Shown: positions 33,956 to 43,210 of the stretch, one piece after another | Layout: every line of letters starts with the position of its first letter | Numbering within the stretch: the first letter of the stretch is position 1 | Assembly (NCBI RefSeq): GCF_026341035.1 | Contig: NZ_JAPEOQ010000002.1 | Coordinates: forward strand, 2,418,001 to 2,482,000 | Source: Streptomyces sp. NBC_01016 | Lineage (GTDB): Bacteria > Actinomycetota > Actinomycetes > Streptomycetales > Streptomycetaceae | DNA length: 64,000 bases | Direction of reading: 5' to 3' | Translations under genes and position numbers: made by a program | Notes under the pieces: model-generated | Databases searched by the model: none | What the model was told of the DNA's origin: nothing | What the model saw: only the letters and a program-made list of their open reading frames with translations

Positions 33956-35299
33956 ATGGAAATCCCCATCTCACGGCGTCCCGTCTCAAGACGGAGCGTC
34001 CTCGGCGTCGCCGCCGCCGTCCCGCTCTCTGCGGCGCTCACGGCCTGCGGATCGTCAGGGCCGACCAAGGACGGTGCGAACGGCAAGGCGGGAGCCACGT
34101 ACTGGTACCTGAGCGGACAGCCCGACGAGGGCGTCAGGGCCGATGCGGTGAAGGCCTTCAACAAGGCCCACCCCAAGAGTCAGATCGCAGGCACCTCGTT
34201 CCAGAACGACGCGTTCAAGACGAAGATCAAGACCGCGATCGGTGCCGGGAAGGCGCCCACCATCATCAAGAGTTGGGGCGGCGGGACGCTGCGCAGCTAC
34301 GTGGAGGCGGGCCAGGTCGAGGATCTGACGCCGTGGCTCGACAAGCACCCCGAGGTCAAGGAGAAGATCTTCCCCACGGCGTTCCCCGCGGCGACCGTGA
34401 AGGGCAAGATCTACGCGATGCCCGTCGAGCGCGTGCAGCCCATCTTCCTCTACTACAACAAAAAGGTCTTCGACAAGGTCGGTGTGAAGCCGCCGCAGTC
34501 GTGGGACGACATCATGGCGCTCGTGCCCAAGTTCAACGCCGAGGGCATCGCGCCGTTCTCCCTCGGCGGGCAGTCCCGGTGGACGAACATGATGTGGCTG
34601 GAGTTTCTCTTCGACCGTATCGGCGGCCCCGAGGTGTTCCAGGCCATCTTCGACGGCGAGAAGAATGCCTGGTCCAACCCCGCGGCCATCGAGGCGCTCG
34701 GCATGGTGCAGGACCTGGTCAAGGCCAAGGGCTTCATCAAGGGCTTCTCGTCGATCACGGCGGACTCCAACGCCGACCAGGCCCTCCTGTACACCGGCAA
34801 GGCCGCGATGATGCTGCACGGCTCCTGGTCATACGGAATCCAGAAGAACGACGGCGGTGACTTCGTCTCCGGCGGCGGCCTGGGCTACATGAACTTCCCG
34901 CCGGTCAAGGGCGGCAAGGGCGATCCGAGCAACACCGTCGGCAACCCCGGCGAGTACCTGTCCATCTCCTCGAAGGCCGGCGCCAAGGAGAAGAAGATCG
35001 CCGAGGAGTTCTTCGCCAAGGGCACGCTGCAGGACGCCGAGGTGAAGGCGTGGATCGACGGCGGCGGCGTCCCGGTCAAGCTGGGCACGGAGAAGTTGCT
35101 CGCCGCCTCCAAGGACTCCGACTTCCTGCAGTTCACCTACGACATCGCCACCAAGGCCAAGTCGTTCAGCCAGTCCTGGGACCAGGCGCTCAGCCCGACG
35201 GCGGCCGAGACGCTGCTCGACAACATCGTCAAGCTGTTCCAACTGTCGATCTCGCCGCGGCAGTTCGCCGCCAACCTCAACGAGGTCATCGGGAAATGA
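33956..35299 (+). CDS. Extracellular sugar-binding lipoprotein (ABC transporter)
   Basis: This encodes 447 residues from ATG 33956, with GGAGAA upstream. The head has a twin-arginine (SRRSVLGVAAAVPLSAAL) and a lipobox ending TAC, so it is probably a Tat-exported lipoprotein. The body is a family-1 binding protein (TYWYLSGQPDEGVRADAVKA, GKIYAMPVERVQPIFLYYNK, WTNMMWLEFLFDRIGGPEVF). It is the first gene of a transporter operon facing the GH3-lacI pair, and presumably brings in a beta-glucoside that GH3 cleaves. Confidence 0.9.
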   Translation: MEIPISRRPVSRRSVLGVAAAVPLSAALTACGSSGPTKDGANGKAGATYWYLSGQPDEGVRADAVKAFNKAHPKSQIAGTSFQNDAFKTKIKTAIGAGKAPTIIKSWGGGTLRSYVEAGQVEDLTPWLDKHPEVKEKIFPTAFPAATVKGKIYAMPVERVQPIFLYYNKKVFDKVGVKPPQSWDDIMALVPKFNAEGIAPFSLGGQSRWTNMMWLEFLFDRIGGPEVFQAIFDGEKNAWSNPAAIEALGMVQDLVKAKGFIKGFSSITADSNADQALLYTGKAAMMLHGSWSYGIQKNDGGDFVSGGGLGYMNFPPVKGGKGDPSNTVGNPGEYLSISSKAGAKEKKIAEEFFAKGTLQDAEVKAWIDGGGVPVKLGTEKLLAASKDSDFLQFTYDIATKAKSFSQSWDQALSPTAAETLLDNIVKLFQLSISPRQFAANLNEVIGK

Positions 35300-36198
35300 C
35301 CTCGCTCACCACCCGCCCGGCCCGTCGCGGTCCGCGCAGCGTCCTGCCGTGGCTGACCGCGCCGGCGCTCGTGGTCTTCGTCGGGTTCGCCGTCGTCCCG
35401 CTCGTCGGTGTCTTCGTGCTGTCCTTCACCACCTGGGACGGAATCGGCGCCATCCATCCCTCGGGCCTTACCAGTTGGCGGTCGGTGCTCAGCAACCCGG
35501 GCCTTCCGCATGCGGTGTTGGTGACCTTCGGGGTCATGATCGCCTCCTGGGCGTTCCAGACCCCGGTGAGCATTCTGCTCGGCACCTTCATGGCAGGACG
35601 ACAGCGCTACCGGGCGATCCTCGGCGTGGTGTACTTCGTCCCGCTGCTGCTCAGCTCCGCCGCGATCGCCGTCGCATACAAGGCACTGCTCAACCCCACC
35701 TTCGGACTGGGCGCGGGCCTGGGGATCGAATGGCTCAGCAAGGACTGGCTGGGACAGCCGGGGCTCGCGTTCGGCGTCGTCGTCTTCATCGTCTCCTGGC
35801 AGTTCGTGCCGTTCCACTCGCTGATCTACCAGGGCGGGGTGCAGCAGATCCCCAAGTCCCTCTACGAGGCAGCCCAGTTGGACGGCGCGGGGCGCATCCG
35901 GCAGTTCTTCAGCATCACGCTGCCCCAGCTGAAATACACCATCATCACCTCGTCGACACTGATGGTGGTCGGCTCGCTGACCTTCTTCGACCTGATCTAC
36001 GTCCTGACCGAGGGCGGGCCCGGGGATGCCACTCGCGTCCTCGCGCTCGACATGTACAAGCGGGGATTCCAGGCCAACCTGATGGGCCCGGCCAGCGCCA
36101 TCGCAGTCATCCTCGTCCTGCTCGGCCTCGTCCTCGCCCTGCTGCTGCGCCGGCTCGGCGGCCGGGACGCCAGTGAGAGCCAGCTTGAGGGGGCCTGA
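35296..36198 (+). CDS. Carbohydrate ABC transporter permease (MalF-like)
   Basis: This encodes 300 residues with six predicted membrane helices; ATG 35296 overlaps the stop of the binding-protein gene by four bases. The EAA loop is EAAQLDGAGRIRQFFSITLP. Conserved FFDLIYVLTEGGPGDATRVL follows, as in UgpA-type permeases. The ATPase is not in the operon. Confidence 0.9.
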   Translation: MTSLTTRPARRGPRSVLPWLTAPALVVFVGFAVVPLVGVFVLSFTTWDGIGAIHPSGLTSWRSVLSNPGLPHAVLVTFGVMIASWAFQTPVSILLGTFMAGRQRYRAILGVVYFVPLLLSSAAIAVAYKALLNPTFGLGAGLGIEWLSKDWLGQPGLAFGVVVFIVSWQFVPFHSLIYQGGVQQIPKSLYEAAQLDGAGRIRQFFSITLPQLKYTIITSSTLMVVGSLTFFDLIYVLTEGGPGDATRVLALDMYKRGFQANLMGPASAIAVILVLLGLVLALLLRRLGGRDASESQLEGA

Positions 36199-36199
36199 C

Positions 36200-37096
36200 A
36201 TGACCGCCACACTGACCAAGGCACAACCGCGGAAGGACGACCACCGCGAACGCCGACGCGGCCGCCCCCGGGCGACCGCCCAGCGGCGCAACTGGGCGGG
36301 CGGCCTGGCCGGATGGTGCTGGCTCGTCGTCGTCATCATCCCTCTGTACTGGACCCTGATCACCAGCCTCAAGGACCAGAGCACCTACTACAGCGGCAAC
36401 GCGCTGCTGCCGTCGGGCGACTCCACCTTCGACAACTACCGGTTGGTCATCGAATCCGACTTCCTCCACTACTTCCTCAACAGCGTCGTGGTCGCCGTCG
36501 GAGCGGTGGTTCCGGCGATCACGTTCTCCTTCATGGCCGCCTACGCGATCGTGCGCGGCTGGCGGATGCGGTTCCTGCGGATGGTGAACGGCCTCTTCCT
36601 CATGGGCCTCGCCATCCCACTGCAGGCCACGATCATCCCGATCTACCTGATCATCATCAAGCTGCACCTCTACGACAGCCTTTTGGCACTCATTCTCCCC
36701 TCCATCGCCTTCGCCATCCCGCTCTCCGTGCTGGTGCTGTCCAACTTCATCCGCGACGTGCCCGAGGAGCTCTTCGACTCGATGCGGGTTGACGGAGCCA
36801 CCGAGTGGTCCACGCTGTGGCGCCTCGCGGCGCCGCTCACCCGCCCCGCCCTCATCACCGTGACCATCTACAACGCCCTGACGATCTGGAACGGATTCCT
36901 GCTGCCGCTGATCCTCACCCAGAGCCCGTCCCAGCGGACCCTGCCGCTCGCCGTGTGGACCCTGCAGGGCCAGTTCCAGGTCAACGTCCCCGCGATCCTC
37001 GCCGCGGTCATCCTCACGACCCTGCCGATCCTGATCCTGTACGCGTTCGGCCGCCGGCAACTGCTCAGCGGGCTGACGGCCGGGATCGGCAAGTGA
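36200..37096 (+). CDS. Carbohydrate ABC transporter permease (MalG-like)
   Basis: This encodes 298 residues from ATG 36200, one base after the previous stop and behind GAGGGGG. A basic N-terminus (KDDHRERRRGRPRATAQRRN) precedes the first helix. The EAA-loop region reads FDSMRVDGATEWSTLWRLAAP, with Asp-Ser for the usual Glu-Ala. It is the last gene of the operon. Confidence 0.9.
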   Translation: MTATLTKAQPRKDDHRERRRGRPRATAQRRNWAGGLAGWCWLVVVIIPLYWTLITSLKDQSTYYSGNALLPSGDSTFDNYRLVIESDFLHYFLNSVVVAVGAVVPAITFSFMAAYAIVRGWRMRFLRMVNGLFLMGLAIPLQATIIPIYLIIIKLHLYDSLLALILPSIAFAIPLSVLVLSNFIRDVPEELFDSMRVDGATEWSTLWRLAAPLTRPALITVTIYNALTIWNGFLLPLILTQSPSQRTLPLAVWTLQGQFQVNVPAILAAVILTTLPILILYAFGRRQLLSGLTAGIGK

Positions 37097-37164
37097 CGTG
37101 ATCCACCTGTTGTCCACCGTGACGTCCGCGGGCGGGGGCGGCCGGGACGGTCGAGGGGTATCCA

Positions 37165-37262
37165 GTGTCCCGATCTCGTGGTCGCGACCTCGCTCATCGG
37201 GAGCAGCCGCATGACGGCGAACTTGCTGGACACGGCGAGGCGGGTCGGTCGCAGAAATACGA
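37165..37262 (-). pseudogene. Integrase-type transposase N-terminal remnant
   Basis: The minus strand encodes IVFLRPTRLAVSSKFAVMRL and LPMSEVATTRSGHW, another degenerate head of the family seen at 24900, 27100 and 30070. It is short, lies between the permease and the next hypothetical gene, and is recognisable only by comparison with the other copies. Confidence 0.55.
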
Positions 37263-37302
37263 TTCGGCGCCCGCCCCGCCGTGTCCCGGTTACGGTGGGC
37301 GG

Positions 37303-37908
37303 GTGAACGGACCGGATCCCGCGCCCGATCGTGACGTACCCGCTCAGCCCGGGGTCCTGTTGCCTCTGTTGAGCGCCGACAGCGAGGCCGTCGCCTTCTT
37401 CGCGGGAGTCGCGGATCTCGACGCGACGGACCCGACGGCTCATGAGCTCGAGGAAGGTGTCCGGCTCGCGTCCGGGGCGCGGCTGGAGCAGTTTGCGCGG
37501 GCCGGCTCGGGTGACGCGTTCTGTTTCGTCGGCGAGGGTGGGGAGGAACGACCCGTCGTGTACATCAGCCTCGACGGGGAGGCGGAACTCATCGCTCTCG
37601 GGCTGCCGGAGCTGGTGAGGCTGTGCCTTGTGGTCCCGTGGTGGCGGGACGCTCCTGGACGCAGCACCGAAGAGCTGTGGGCGCTCATCGGTGAGTACCT
37701 GGACGACATGCCCGACCTCGATAGGCGACGGGACCGCGCGGCCCGGGCGCTCGGCCTCGACCCGGTCGCGCTCCCCAACCAGGCGGAAGTTCTGAACCGG
37801 CTTCTCTTGGACCTCCCCCGGGAACCGATCGCGGACAGCTGCCTCGTTGTTGATGACCAGGGCGTTCCGCTCGACCCCCTGTTCTGCCACGCTCGGGACC
37901 GCACCTGA
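37303..37908 (+). CDS. Conserved hypothetical protein (SUKH-like, tentative)
   Basis: This encodes 201 residues from GTG 37303. The pattern ARLEQFARAGSGDAFCFVGE, PVVYISLDGEAELIAL, LPELVRLCLVVPWWRD and a long amphipathic C-terminal half recalls SMI1/KNR4-type immunity proteins, but the match is weak. No signal or membrane segment is present. It stands alone with its own strong terminator hairpin at 37918. Function unknown. Confidence 0.6.
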   Translation: MNGPDPAPDRDVPAQPGVLLPLLSADSEAVAFFAGVADLDATDPTAHELEEGVRLASGARLEQFARAGSGDAFCFVGEGGEERPVVYISLDGEAELIALGLPELVRLCLVVPWWRDAPGRSTEELWALIGEYLDDMPDLDRRRDRAARALGLDPVALPNQAEVLNRLLLDLPREPIADSCLVVDDQGVPLDPLFCHARDRT

Positions 37909-37917
37909 CGCCTGCAC

Positions 37918-37940
37918 GCCGCGCGCCGGTAGCGCGCGGC
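37918..37940 (+). terminator. Hairpin terminator
   Basis: Perfect 9-bp G+C stem GCCGCGCGC / GCGCGCGGC with a five-base loop, nine bases past the stop at 37908. From here to 38234 no gene is apparent. Confidence 0.65.
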
Positions 37941-38234
37941 ACCAGTCGTCACACCGGCTCTCTCCTCAGCCATGAGCCCCCCAGGGGCGGAGGTTGCGTG
38001 CAGAAGGAAGGAAAGAATGCCACAGAGGCCGATGTGAACTACATCAATTCGCGTGAATCTTTGGGGAGTTGAGCCGGAATAGCCTCTTCCTGCCGCCGAG
38101 ATCCTGTCTTCAGCCCCGACGTTCGCGCGAAGTGAGGGCGGACCAGGGGCCTCCGGACGGATCGCGGGAGAGGTCGCTGTGGGCGAGCGGCGTGCAGTGT
38201 CGCAGGCCGTGTGGTGGCCCGGTCGGACGGGCAC

Positions 38235-40038
38235 TAAAGCCAATGCCGTGACTCTGTTGGTGATCTTGCCGGGGTCAGCTGGGGGCGGTGCAGAGGGCGC
38301 GGAAGTGGCTGGGTGCCCGCCGGGGACGGGTCGGTTCGGTGATCCAGTCGGCGATGCGGGTGACGTTGCAGGCCAGTGCAGTCAGGACGTGCCCGATGTG
38401 CGTTTTCGGCAGGCCTCGGTAGCGGGTTCGGCGCAGGCCGTAGGCGCGGACGTTCTGGGAGAGGGTGGCTTCGATGCCGGCGCGGATCGCGTACTGGCGC
38501 TGCCAGTCCTCGGTGCGCTGGTCGAGACGGTTGTGCTGCTGGATCTCATGCAGTTCGCGGGTGGGTAGCAGCGCGAGTGAACGCGGGCCACTGACTGCGG
38601 CGGTGCACTGTGGGCGCACGGGGCAGGCCACACAAGTGGCCTTGTCGAACTTGACCTGGATGTAGCCGTGTCCGCTGATGCGCAGGGGCCGCCACTCGCG
38701 GCTGAGGTTGCCCTGGGGGCAGGTGGCCCGGCGATCCTCCCAGTCGATCGTGAAGGCGGCTTTGTCGAACCCGGTCCCGCTTTTGGCCTGGTGACTGTGG
38801 TCGGGTGCGACCGGGCCGAGCAGGGTGATGCCGTGCACCCGCCGGGCGCGTTCGATCTGCACGGGGCTGACATAGGCGGCGTCGACCGCGTGCTCGGTGG
38901 GAGTCAGGTCGATCGCGGCGAGGTCGTCGTGGATCTGGGCGGTGAGCTCGCCGTCCTGGACCGGGGCGATCGTGGTGGCCACGTGCACGACCACCTCCGG
39001 CAGGTCTGACGTGCATGTTTCGGTGAAATGGGTGCGGTAGCCGGACCAGGCAGTGTCCCGTTTGACGCAGTAGTGCGCATCGGTGTCGTAGGGGGAATCG
39101 AACCGCAGCAACGCGGGTGGCAGCGCGTGGCCGTCGCGCCAGCGCAGATGCCCGCGGGCATCCCAGTAATAGTGGTGCACCCAGACCCGACGCAGGATCT
39201 CCACCTGAGTCAGCGTCCGGAGCCCGGGCGGGGAGCCAGCCGCCCACGCGGCGGCCAGAATCTTCTGCCCGTCCCGGCCGAAGGTCTCGGCCAGAGCGGT
39301 GACTCCGGCCTTCCCGCCGGGGACCCTGCCGATCTCCACCTTGCGCCCGTAGCGCTTGTCCCACTCCGGCTCGACCAGCGGCAGCAGCCAGTCGGGGTCC
39401 GCCTGAGCGAGCTGTTCCAGGGCAGCTCGCAGACTCTCGCCGATCAGCTCCAGCCGGCTGAGGGTGCGTACCGCCGCGAGCACATGGGTCGCGTCGGTGC
39501 GCTGCCGTCCGCGGGATTTGAGCAGTCCGGCCTCGGTCAGCCGGTGCAGCATCACCTGCAGCAGCCGGTCCGCGGCGTCGGCCTCGGCCAGCCGGGCCCG
39601 GAACTCGCACAGCACTGAATGGTCGAAGCCGGGATCGTCCAGTTCCAGGCCCAACGCGTATTTCCAGTCGATCCTGGTGCGGACGGCGTTCGCGGCCGCA
39701 CGGTCGGACAGGTTCTCCGTGAACTGCAGCACCGACACCAGCGCCAACTGCCCCGGCGACAAGCCCGGACGGCCGTCCTTGGGGAACAGGTCCGCGAACT
39801 CCTCGTCCTCGAACACCACATCCAGCCGATCCCGAATCAGCATCGCCGGCGTGCCCTTCGGGCACGCCGCCCACGCCGTCAACACCGTTCGCGTTGGGAT
39901 CTGTTGGTAACTCCTGGCCCGCAAGGACATCTCCGGCCCTCTCCCCGGAACCACCCCGCCTCATCCCAGCAAACCGCCGAACAGATGGCCTGTCAGCACC
40001 CCCGGCAAGATCACCAACAGAGTCATGCCGTTGCTTTA
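38235..40038. mobile_element. IS1182-family insertion sequence, structurally intact
   Basis: The element is about 1.8 kb with terminal inverted repeats. A perfect 26-bp arm (TGACTCTGTTGGTGATCTTG and six more bases) occupies 38249-38274, with its complement at 40000-40025. Less exact arms (TAAAGC near 38235, GCTTTA near 40034) extend outward to the ends. It contains one full-length transposase gene. I cannot see an obvious target duplication. It is the only element in the window that looks capable of moving. Confidence 0.8.
38275..39930 (-). CDS. IS1182-family transposase
   Basis: This encodes 551 residues. MSLRARSYQQIPTRTVLTAW at ATG 39930 is the natural head; the frame opens 24 bases earlier. 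Family features in order: DLFPKDGRPGLSPGQLALVS, LQFTENLSDRAAANAVRTRI, DWKYALGLELDDPGFDHSVL, RTDATHVLAAVRTL (catalytic Asp), VDAAYVSPVQIERAR, then a zinc-like CxxCxxxxxC cluster (CVACPVRPQC) and IEATLSQNVRAYGLRRTRYR (catalytic Glu). No frameshift or internal stop. It should be functional. Confidence 0.9.
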   Translation of the reverse strand: MSLRARSYQQIPTRTVLTAWAACPKGTPAMLIRDRLDVVFEDEEFADLFPKDGRPGLSPGQLALVSVLQFTENLSDRAAANAVRTRIDWKYALGLELDDPGFDHSVLCEFRARLAEADAADRLLQVMLHRLTEAGLLKSRGRQRTDATHVLAAVRTLSRLELIGESLRAALEQLAQADPDWLLPLVEPEWDKRYGRKVEIGRVPGGKAGVTALAETFGRDGQKILAAAWAAGSPPGLRTLTQVEILRRVWVHHYYWDARGHLRWRDGHALPPALLRFDSPYDTDAHYCVKRDTAWSGYRTHFTETCTSDLPEVVVHVATTIAPVQDGELTAQIHDDLAAIDLTPTEHAVDAAYVSPVQIERARRVHGITLLGPVAPDHSHQAKSGTGFDKAAFTIDWEDRRATCPQGNLSREWRPLRISGHGYIQVKFDKATCVACPVRPQCTAAVSGPRSLALLPTRELHEIQQHNRLDQRTEDWQRQYAIRAGIEATLSQNVRAYGLRRTRYRGLPKTHIGHVLTALACNVTRIADWITEPTRPRRAPSHFRALCTAPS

Positions 40039-40043
40039 CTGGC

Positions 40044-40176
40044 CCAGCGCGGCGCGAAGGTGGTCCTCTCCAGCAAGACACCCGACGGTGTCCTTCAGCA
40101 GATCTGGGCCCATCTGCTGGTCCACCACGCACTGCGGGAACTGATGCTGGAGACCGCGGCGTTCAGAGCGTCTTGA
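40044..40176 (+). pseudogene. IS4-family transposase C-terminal remnant
   Basis: LAQRGAKVVLSSKTPDGVLQ followed by IWAHLLVHHALRELM matches the end of actinobacterial IS4 transposases (LRSK-PD-V-QE-W--L--HYA-R-LM). It begins at the edge of the IS1182 element, which may have inserted in or near it; no IS4 sequence was recognised on the element's other side. It overlaps the end of the SDR remnant by 14 bp. Confidence 0.65.
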
Positions 40177-40830
40177 CGGTGCCACCGTCGATGACGTAAT
40201 CGGCGCCGGTGATGTTGCCTGCGATGTCGGAGAGAAGGAACGTGATCAGGGCCGCCACTTCTTCGGGTTCGGTGATGCGACCGGTGGTGATGTTGAAGGC
40301 TTCCGGGATCTGCTGAAGGAATGCGGCGTGCTCCGCCCCGGCTCCGGCCGCTACCTTGCCGCCGAATCCTTCCGGGTCCTCCCATATGGCGGTGCGAACC
40401 ACGCCGGGAGAGACGGTATTCACACGCACCCCCTGGGGCCCGAACTCCTCGGACAGGGACTTCCCGAGCGCGGCGAGGCCCGCCTTGGCAGCGCTGTAGG
40501 CGACCGGGCCGGCGGCAGGCAGACGGGAGTTGATGGACGCGACATTGACGATCGCCCCACGGCGCTCGATCAGGCTCGGCAGAGCCGCGCGGGCGGCGCG
40601 GACGGCACTGAGCAGATTGAGGTCGATAACGCGGGTCCACTGGGAGTCGTCGGTGTCGAGGAAGCCGACGGGCTCCACGTCGTCTCCGGCTCCGACGTTG
40701 TTCACCAGCAGGTCGATGCCTCCCAGTTCAGTGAGGGCGCTGTCGATGAGGCTAGTGACGCCTTCGGCGGTACTCAGGTCGGCCGACACCGTGTAGGCGC
40801 CGGTTTCCTTCAACTCGGGGCGGTGTTGGG
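40163..40830 (-). pseudogene. Short-chain dehydrogenase lacking its N-terminal Rossmann motif
   Basis: LSTAEGVTSLIDSALTELGG, IDLLVNNVGAG, INVASINSRLP-like VNVASINSRLPAAGPVAYSA with the Tyr-x-x-x-Lys pair (YSAAK), VNTVSPGVVRTAIWEDP and ITGADYVIDGG are typical SDR. The first ~55 residues, including TGxxxGIG, are replaced by unrelated sequence from about 40830. Without the NAD(P) loop it is unlikely to be an active enzyme. Confidence 0.75.
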
Positions 40831-41018
40831 TGTCGCCCGCATGAGCTGAAGACAGGGGAGACGTAGCTTCGAGCGGTCGCCGTCGGGTGTGAGGCCAGTG
40901 ACAGAGTCGTGACACAAGTCAGGGCAACGGGTAAGTAATGCCACTGGTCGTACAGGGCAGTCAGACCAATCGGAACCAGCATGTATGACGACATGCGCGA
41001 GATATGGAGAATGCGCCG

Positions 41019-41633
41019 ATGACGAACACTGGAACCCGTAGAGGCCTGATGGCACTGATCGTCGTGGCGGCCGCCACGACGGGCATCGCCGTGACGGCGA
41101 TGGGGACCGCCTCCGCGTCCGGCACGCCGAGGTTCCTGTCCCCGTCCCAACTGCCGCCGCACCCCTCGTCGCCCTGGTACGCGAGTCCGGTCACGGCCGG
41201 GCAGCCGGATCCGCTGCCGATGTGCGTGGGCGAGGCGCTTCCGTCGATCTCCGTGCACCGCGCGTACCACACGGACCTCGATGCCACCGCACTACAGGTG
41301 ACCGTGGTGGAGCGCAACGCGCAGCGCGCCAAGGACTTCGCGGCGTTGCTGCGCGAGGACCTGGCCGGGTGCGCCGGTTCGTTGATGAAGCAGGACCCCG
41401 AGGTGAGCGCGACGCAGAAGTACTACGGCCGGCTCCCCGTCGAGGAAGGCGCCTTCGTGTACGGCGTGCACACCACGACCACGTGGGGCGCCTCAGACAT
41501 CAACCTGTTCTCGGTGGGCCGGGACGGCAACATCGTGACGGTGGTCCGCTGGGGCCAGATGGGCTCCTACCGCGACGCCAAGGTGGCCGACTTCAAGAAG
41601 ACGACGGTGACGGCGGTGAACAAGCTGCGCTGA
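41019..41633 (+). CDS. Secreted hypothetical protein
   Basis: This encodes 204 residues from ATG 41019, chosen over ATG 41004 because GGAGA lies at the right distance. A signal peptide (RRGLMALIVVAAATTGIAVTA then ASA) is followed by an extracellular domain with two Cys (PLPMCVGEALPS, LAGCAGSLM) likely to be disulfide-linked, and strand-rich segments (TALQVTVVERNAQRAKDFAA, NLFSVGRDGNIVTVVRWGQM). The layout resembles small PknH-sensor-like or lipoprotein sensor domains, but I cannot name the family. Confidence 0.65.
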   Translation: MTNTGTRRGLMALIVVAAATTGIAVTAMGTASASGTPRFLSPSQLPPHPSSPWYASPVTAGQPDPLPMCVGEALPSISVHRAYHTDLDATALQVTVVERNAQRAKDFAALLREDLAGCAGSLMKQDPEVSATQKYYGRLPVEEGAFVYGVHTTTTWGASDINLFSVGRDGNIVTVVRWGQMGSYRDAKVADFKKTTVTAVNKLR

Positions 41634-41724
41634 ACCCTGTATTGCCGCGACGGGTGATTACTGATCTCTTCGGGGCGTTGTCGGAGGGGGCGACGGGTTG
41701 TGATCCGTGCGGTAGGCCGGTGGT

Positions 41725-41970
41725 ATGCGGTACGCGCAGGGCGGTGGGTTGACCGCCGAGCGGCGACAAGCTCGCGAGCGCATCCGTTTCGAGTCTGGTG
41801 AGCGGTTCGTGCAGGGCGAGAAGAACGCGTGATTGCGAAGGATCTGCGGGTCAGTGGGCGGTCGGTGGAGCGCTGGCGGCGTGTCTGGCGGGTGGGCGGT
41901 ATGGAGGCGCTGGCGTCATCGGGGCCGGCGAAGGTGCCGAAGCTGTCCGATGAACGGTTCGCGGATCGCG
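41725..41970 (+). pseudogene. IS630-family transposase N-terminal remnant
   Basis: MRYAQGGGLTAERRQARERI, then ERFVQGEKNA, then after a one-base deletion near 41830 IAKDLRVSGRSVERWRRVWR and GGMEALASSGPAKVPKLSDE. This is the winged-helix head of an IS630 transposase. The DDE core is absent. Confidence 0.75.
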
Positions 41971-41994
41971 TGCCGCAGCACCAGCAACTCAGCA

Positions 41995-42193
41995 TCCACC
42001 TGTCGAATACGAAGCCGTCAGGACCGCACCAGCTCTCTCGGCCGCCGTCCGTTGTGGATGGCTTCTTACTGCAACCGCTTCGACAACGTGACGGGATGGA
42101 CGCCGAGCTCGACCGCGGTCTGCGTGGCCTGCTTGCTGGCGCGACCAACGCGATGGCATGCACCCGGAACTCCGGAGGACAGGGACGAGGCAT
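41995..42193 (-). pseudogene. IS3-family OrfA-like transposase remnant
   Basis: MPRPCPPEFRVHAIALV, then one frame over ASKQATQTAVELGVHPVTLS and KRLQ before a stop, is the HTH head of an IS3-type OrfA. It abuts the IS630 remnant tail to tail. Confidence 0.65.
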
Positions 42194-42302
42194 GACTGCC
42201 AGCCTTCCGTGAAGGGCCGTCAGTTAGCCACCAGAACTGGAACCCAGGACGTGGGGCAGGTCAACCCGTCACCCAAGCCTGCATCGGCCCCCGACCTGAA
42301 GT

Positions 42303-42895
42303 TCACGCCCTGTCTGGGCACTTACCTACGGCCACAAAAAGATCCACATGCTCCGGATTATGGAAGGTATGCTCCGCAGCTGGGAGCTGCTTGCATACCT
42401 GCCCTTTTACCTTCTGGAGCTGTGAACGATCCGTCTCCGCGCTTCCCCCGTAGTAGACACGAATGTCCTGGGCGGGATAGCCCATGGCCAGGACGGCCTT
42501 GTAGGCCTTGGCGAAGTCGTCCCCCACCAGGGAGGGCGTGTGCGGGGCCGGTGCCCGCTCTCCCCACTTCTTCGGACAGGGTTCGCCGGTGAGGACCACT
42601 CCGAAGTCCACGGAGCTGGGGGCCTTTCCGGGCCTTTTGAAGCAGACCTTCCATAGTCGGGGTTCGGTTTGGTCGGTCGCGCGGTCGAGGTTGGTCGCGT
42701 CCTCGACGCTGTAGCCCTTGTCGTCCGCGACTGCGACGCGTATCTGCGAGACCAGGCTGTTCTTGCTGCCTCCGTGGAGCTCGGAGCGGGGCGCGCCGAC
42801 TTCGAACTGTCCTTGGGGGCTCCGGTTGTGCAACCGGTGACCGCCAGAGCGAGAGCTGCGACTCCGACGAGCGACCTGACCAGAGGCCTTTTCAT
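42303..42895 (-). pseudogene. Lipoprotein gene with a frameshift
   Basis: ATG 42895 begins a lipoprotein head, MKRPLVRSLVGVAALALAVT then GC (lipobox VTGC), continuing to PSSTEAA. From about 42760 the coding frame changes: KNSLVSQIRVAVADDKGYSV, RLWKVCFKRPGK, FGVVLTGEPCPKKW, AYKAVLAMGYPAQDIRVYYG, ending at 42303. Both parts look like genuine, conserved-style sequence, so one base was lost or gained, either in nature or by sequencing error. The C-terminal part has two Cys and could be a secreted ligand-binding domain. Family unknown. Confidence 0.65.
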
Positions 42896-43080
42896 GAATA
42901 CGTCTCCCTGGGCGGAAGCGGGGCCAGGGCCGGCCCCGCCTTCGCGATGGTAGGGGCCACGCGTACGCGCCCTGCCAGTAGCCGTAGTCCCAGACGTGGT
43001 AGCTCGCCGCACAGCATGTGCAGCAGATAACCCTCGATGGTGCCTTCGTAGAGGTCGTCTTCCTGGCCACGGCTGATCAC
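42892..43080 (-). CDS. Small hypothetical ORF coupled to the lipoprotein
   Basis: This encodes 62 residues from GTG 43080: MISRGQEDDLYEGTIEGYLL, HMLCGELPRLGL, then low-complexity basic and proline-rich sequence. Its TGA overlaps the lipoprotein ATG. Another frame over the second half reads YHVWDYGYWQGAYAWP, which looks more protein-like, so this may be a frameshifted remnant. Confidence 0.3.
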   Translation of the reverse strand: MISRGQEDDLYEGTIEGYLLHMLCGELPRLGLRLLAGRVRVAPTIAKAGPALAPLPPRETYS

Positions 43081-43138
43081 GGTCAGGACGGACCAGTGCT
43101 ACGGATCGGCCTGGGGGACGAGGAAGCCAGGGATCAAG

Positions 43139-43173
43139 AATGCCCAGACCGAAGGGTCTTCGGCCTGGGCATT
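43139..43173. terminator. Strong bidirectional hairpin terminator
   Basis: AATGCCCAG-A-CCGAAG-GGT-CTTCGG-C-CTGGGCATT: nine plus six paired bases around a triloop. It lies just beyond the 3' end of the minus-strand fragment at 43211-43390. Confidence 0.8.
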
Positions 43174-43210
43174 CCGCGTTTACTGGAGGGTAGGTGACCC
43201 TCCCGAGAGC

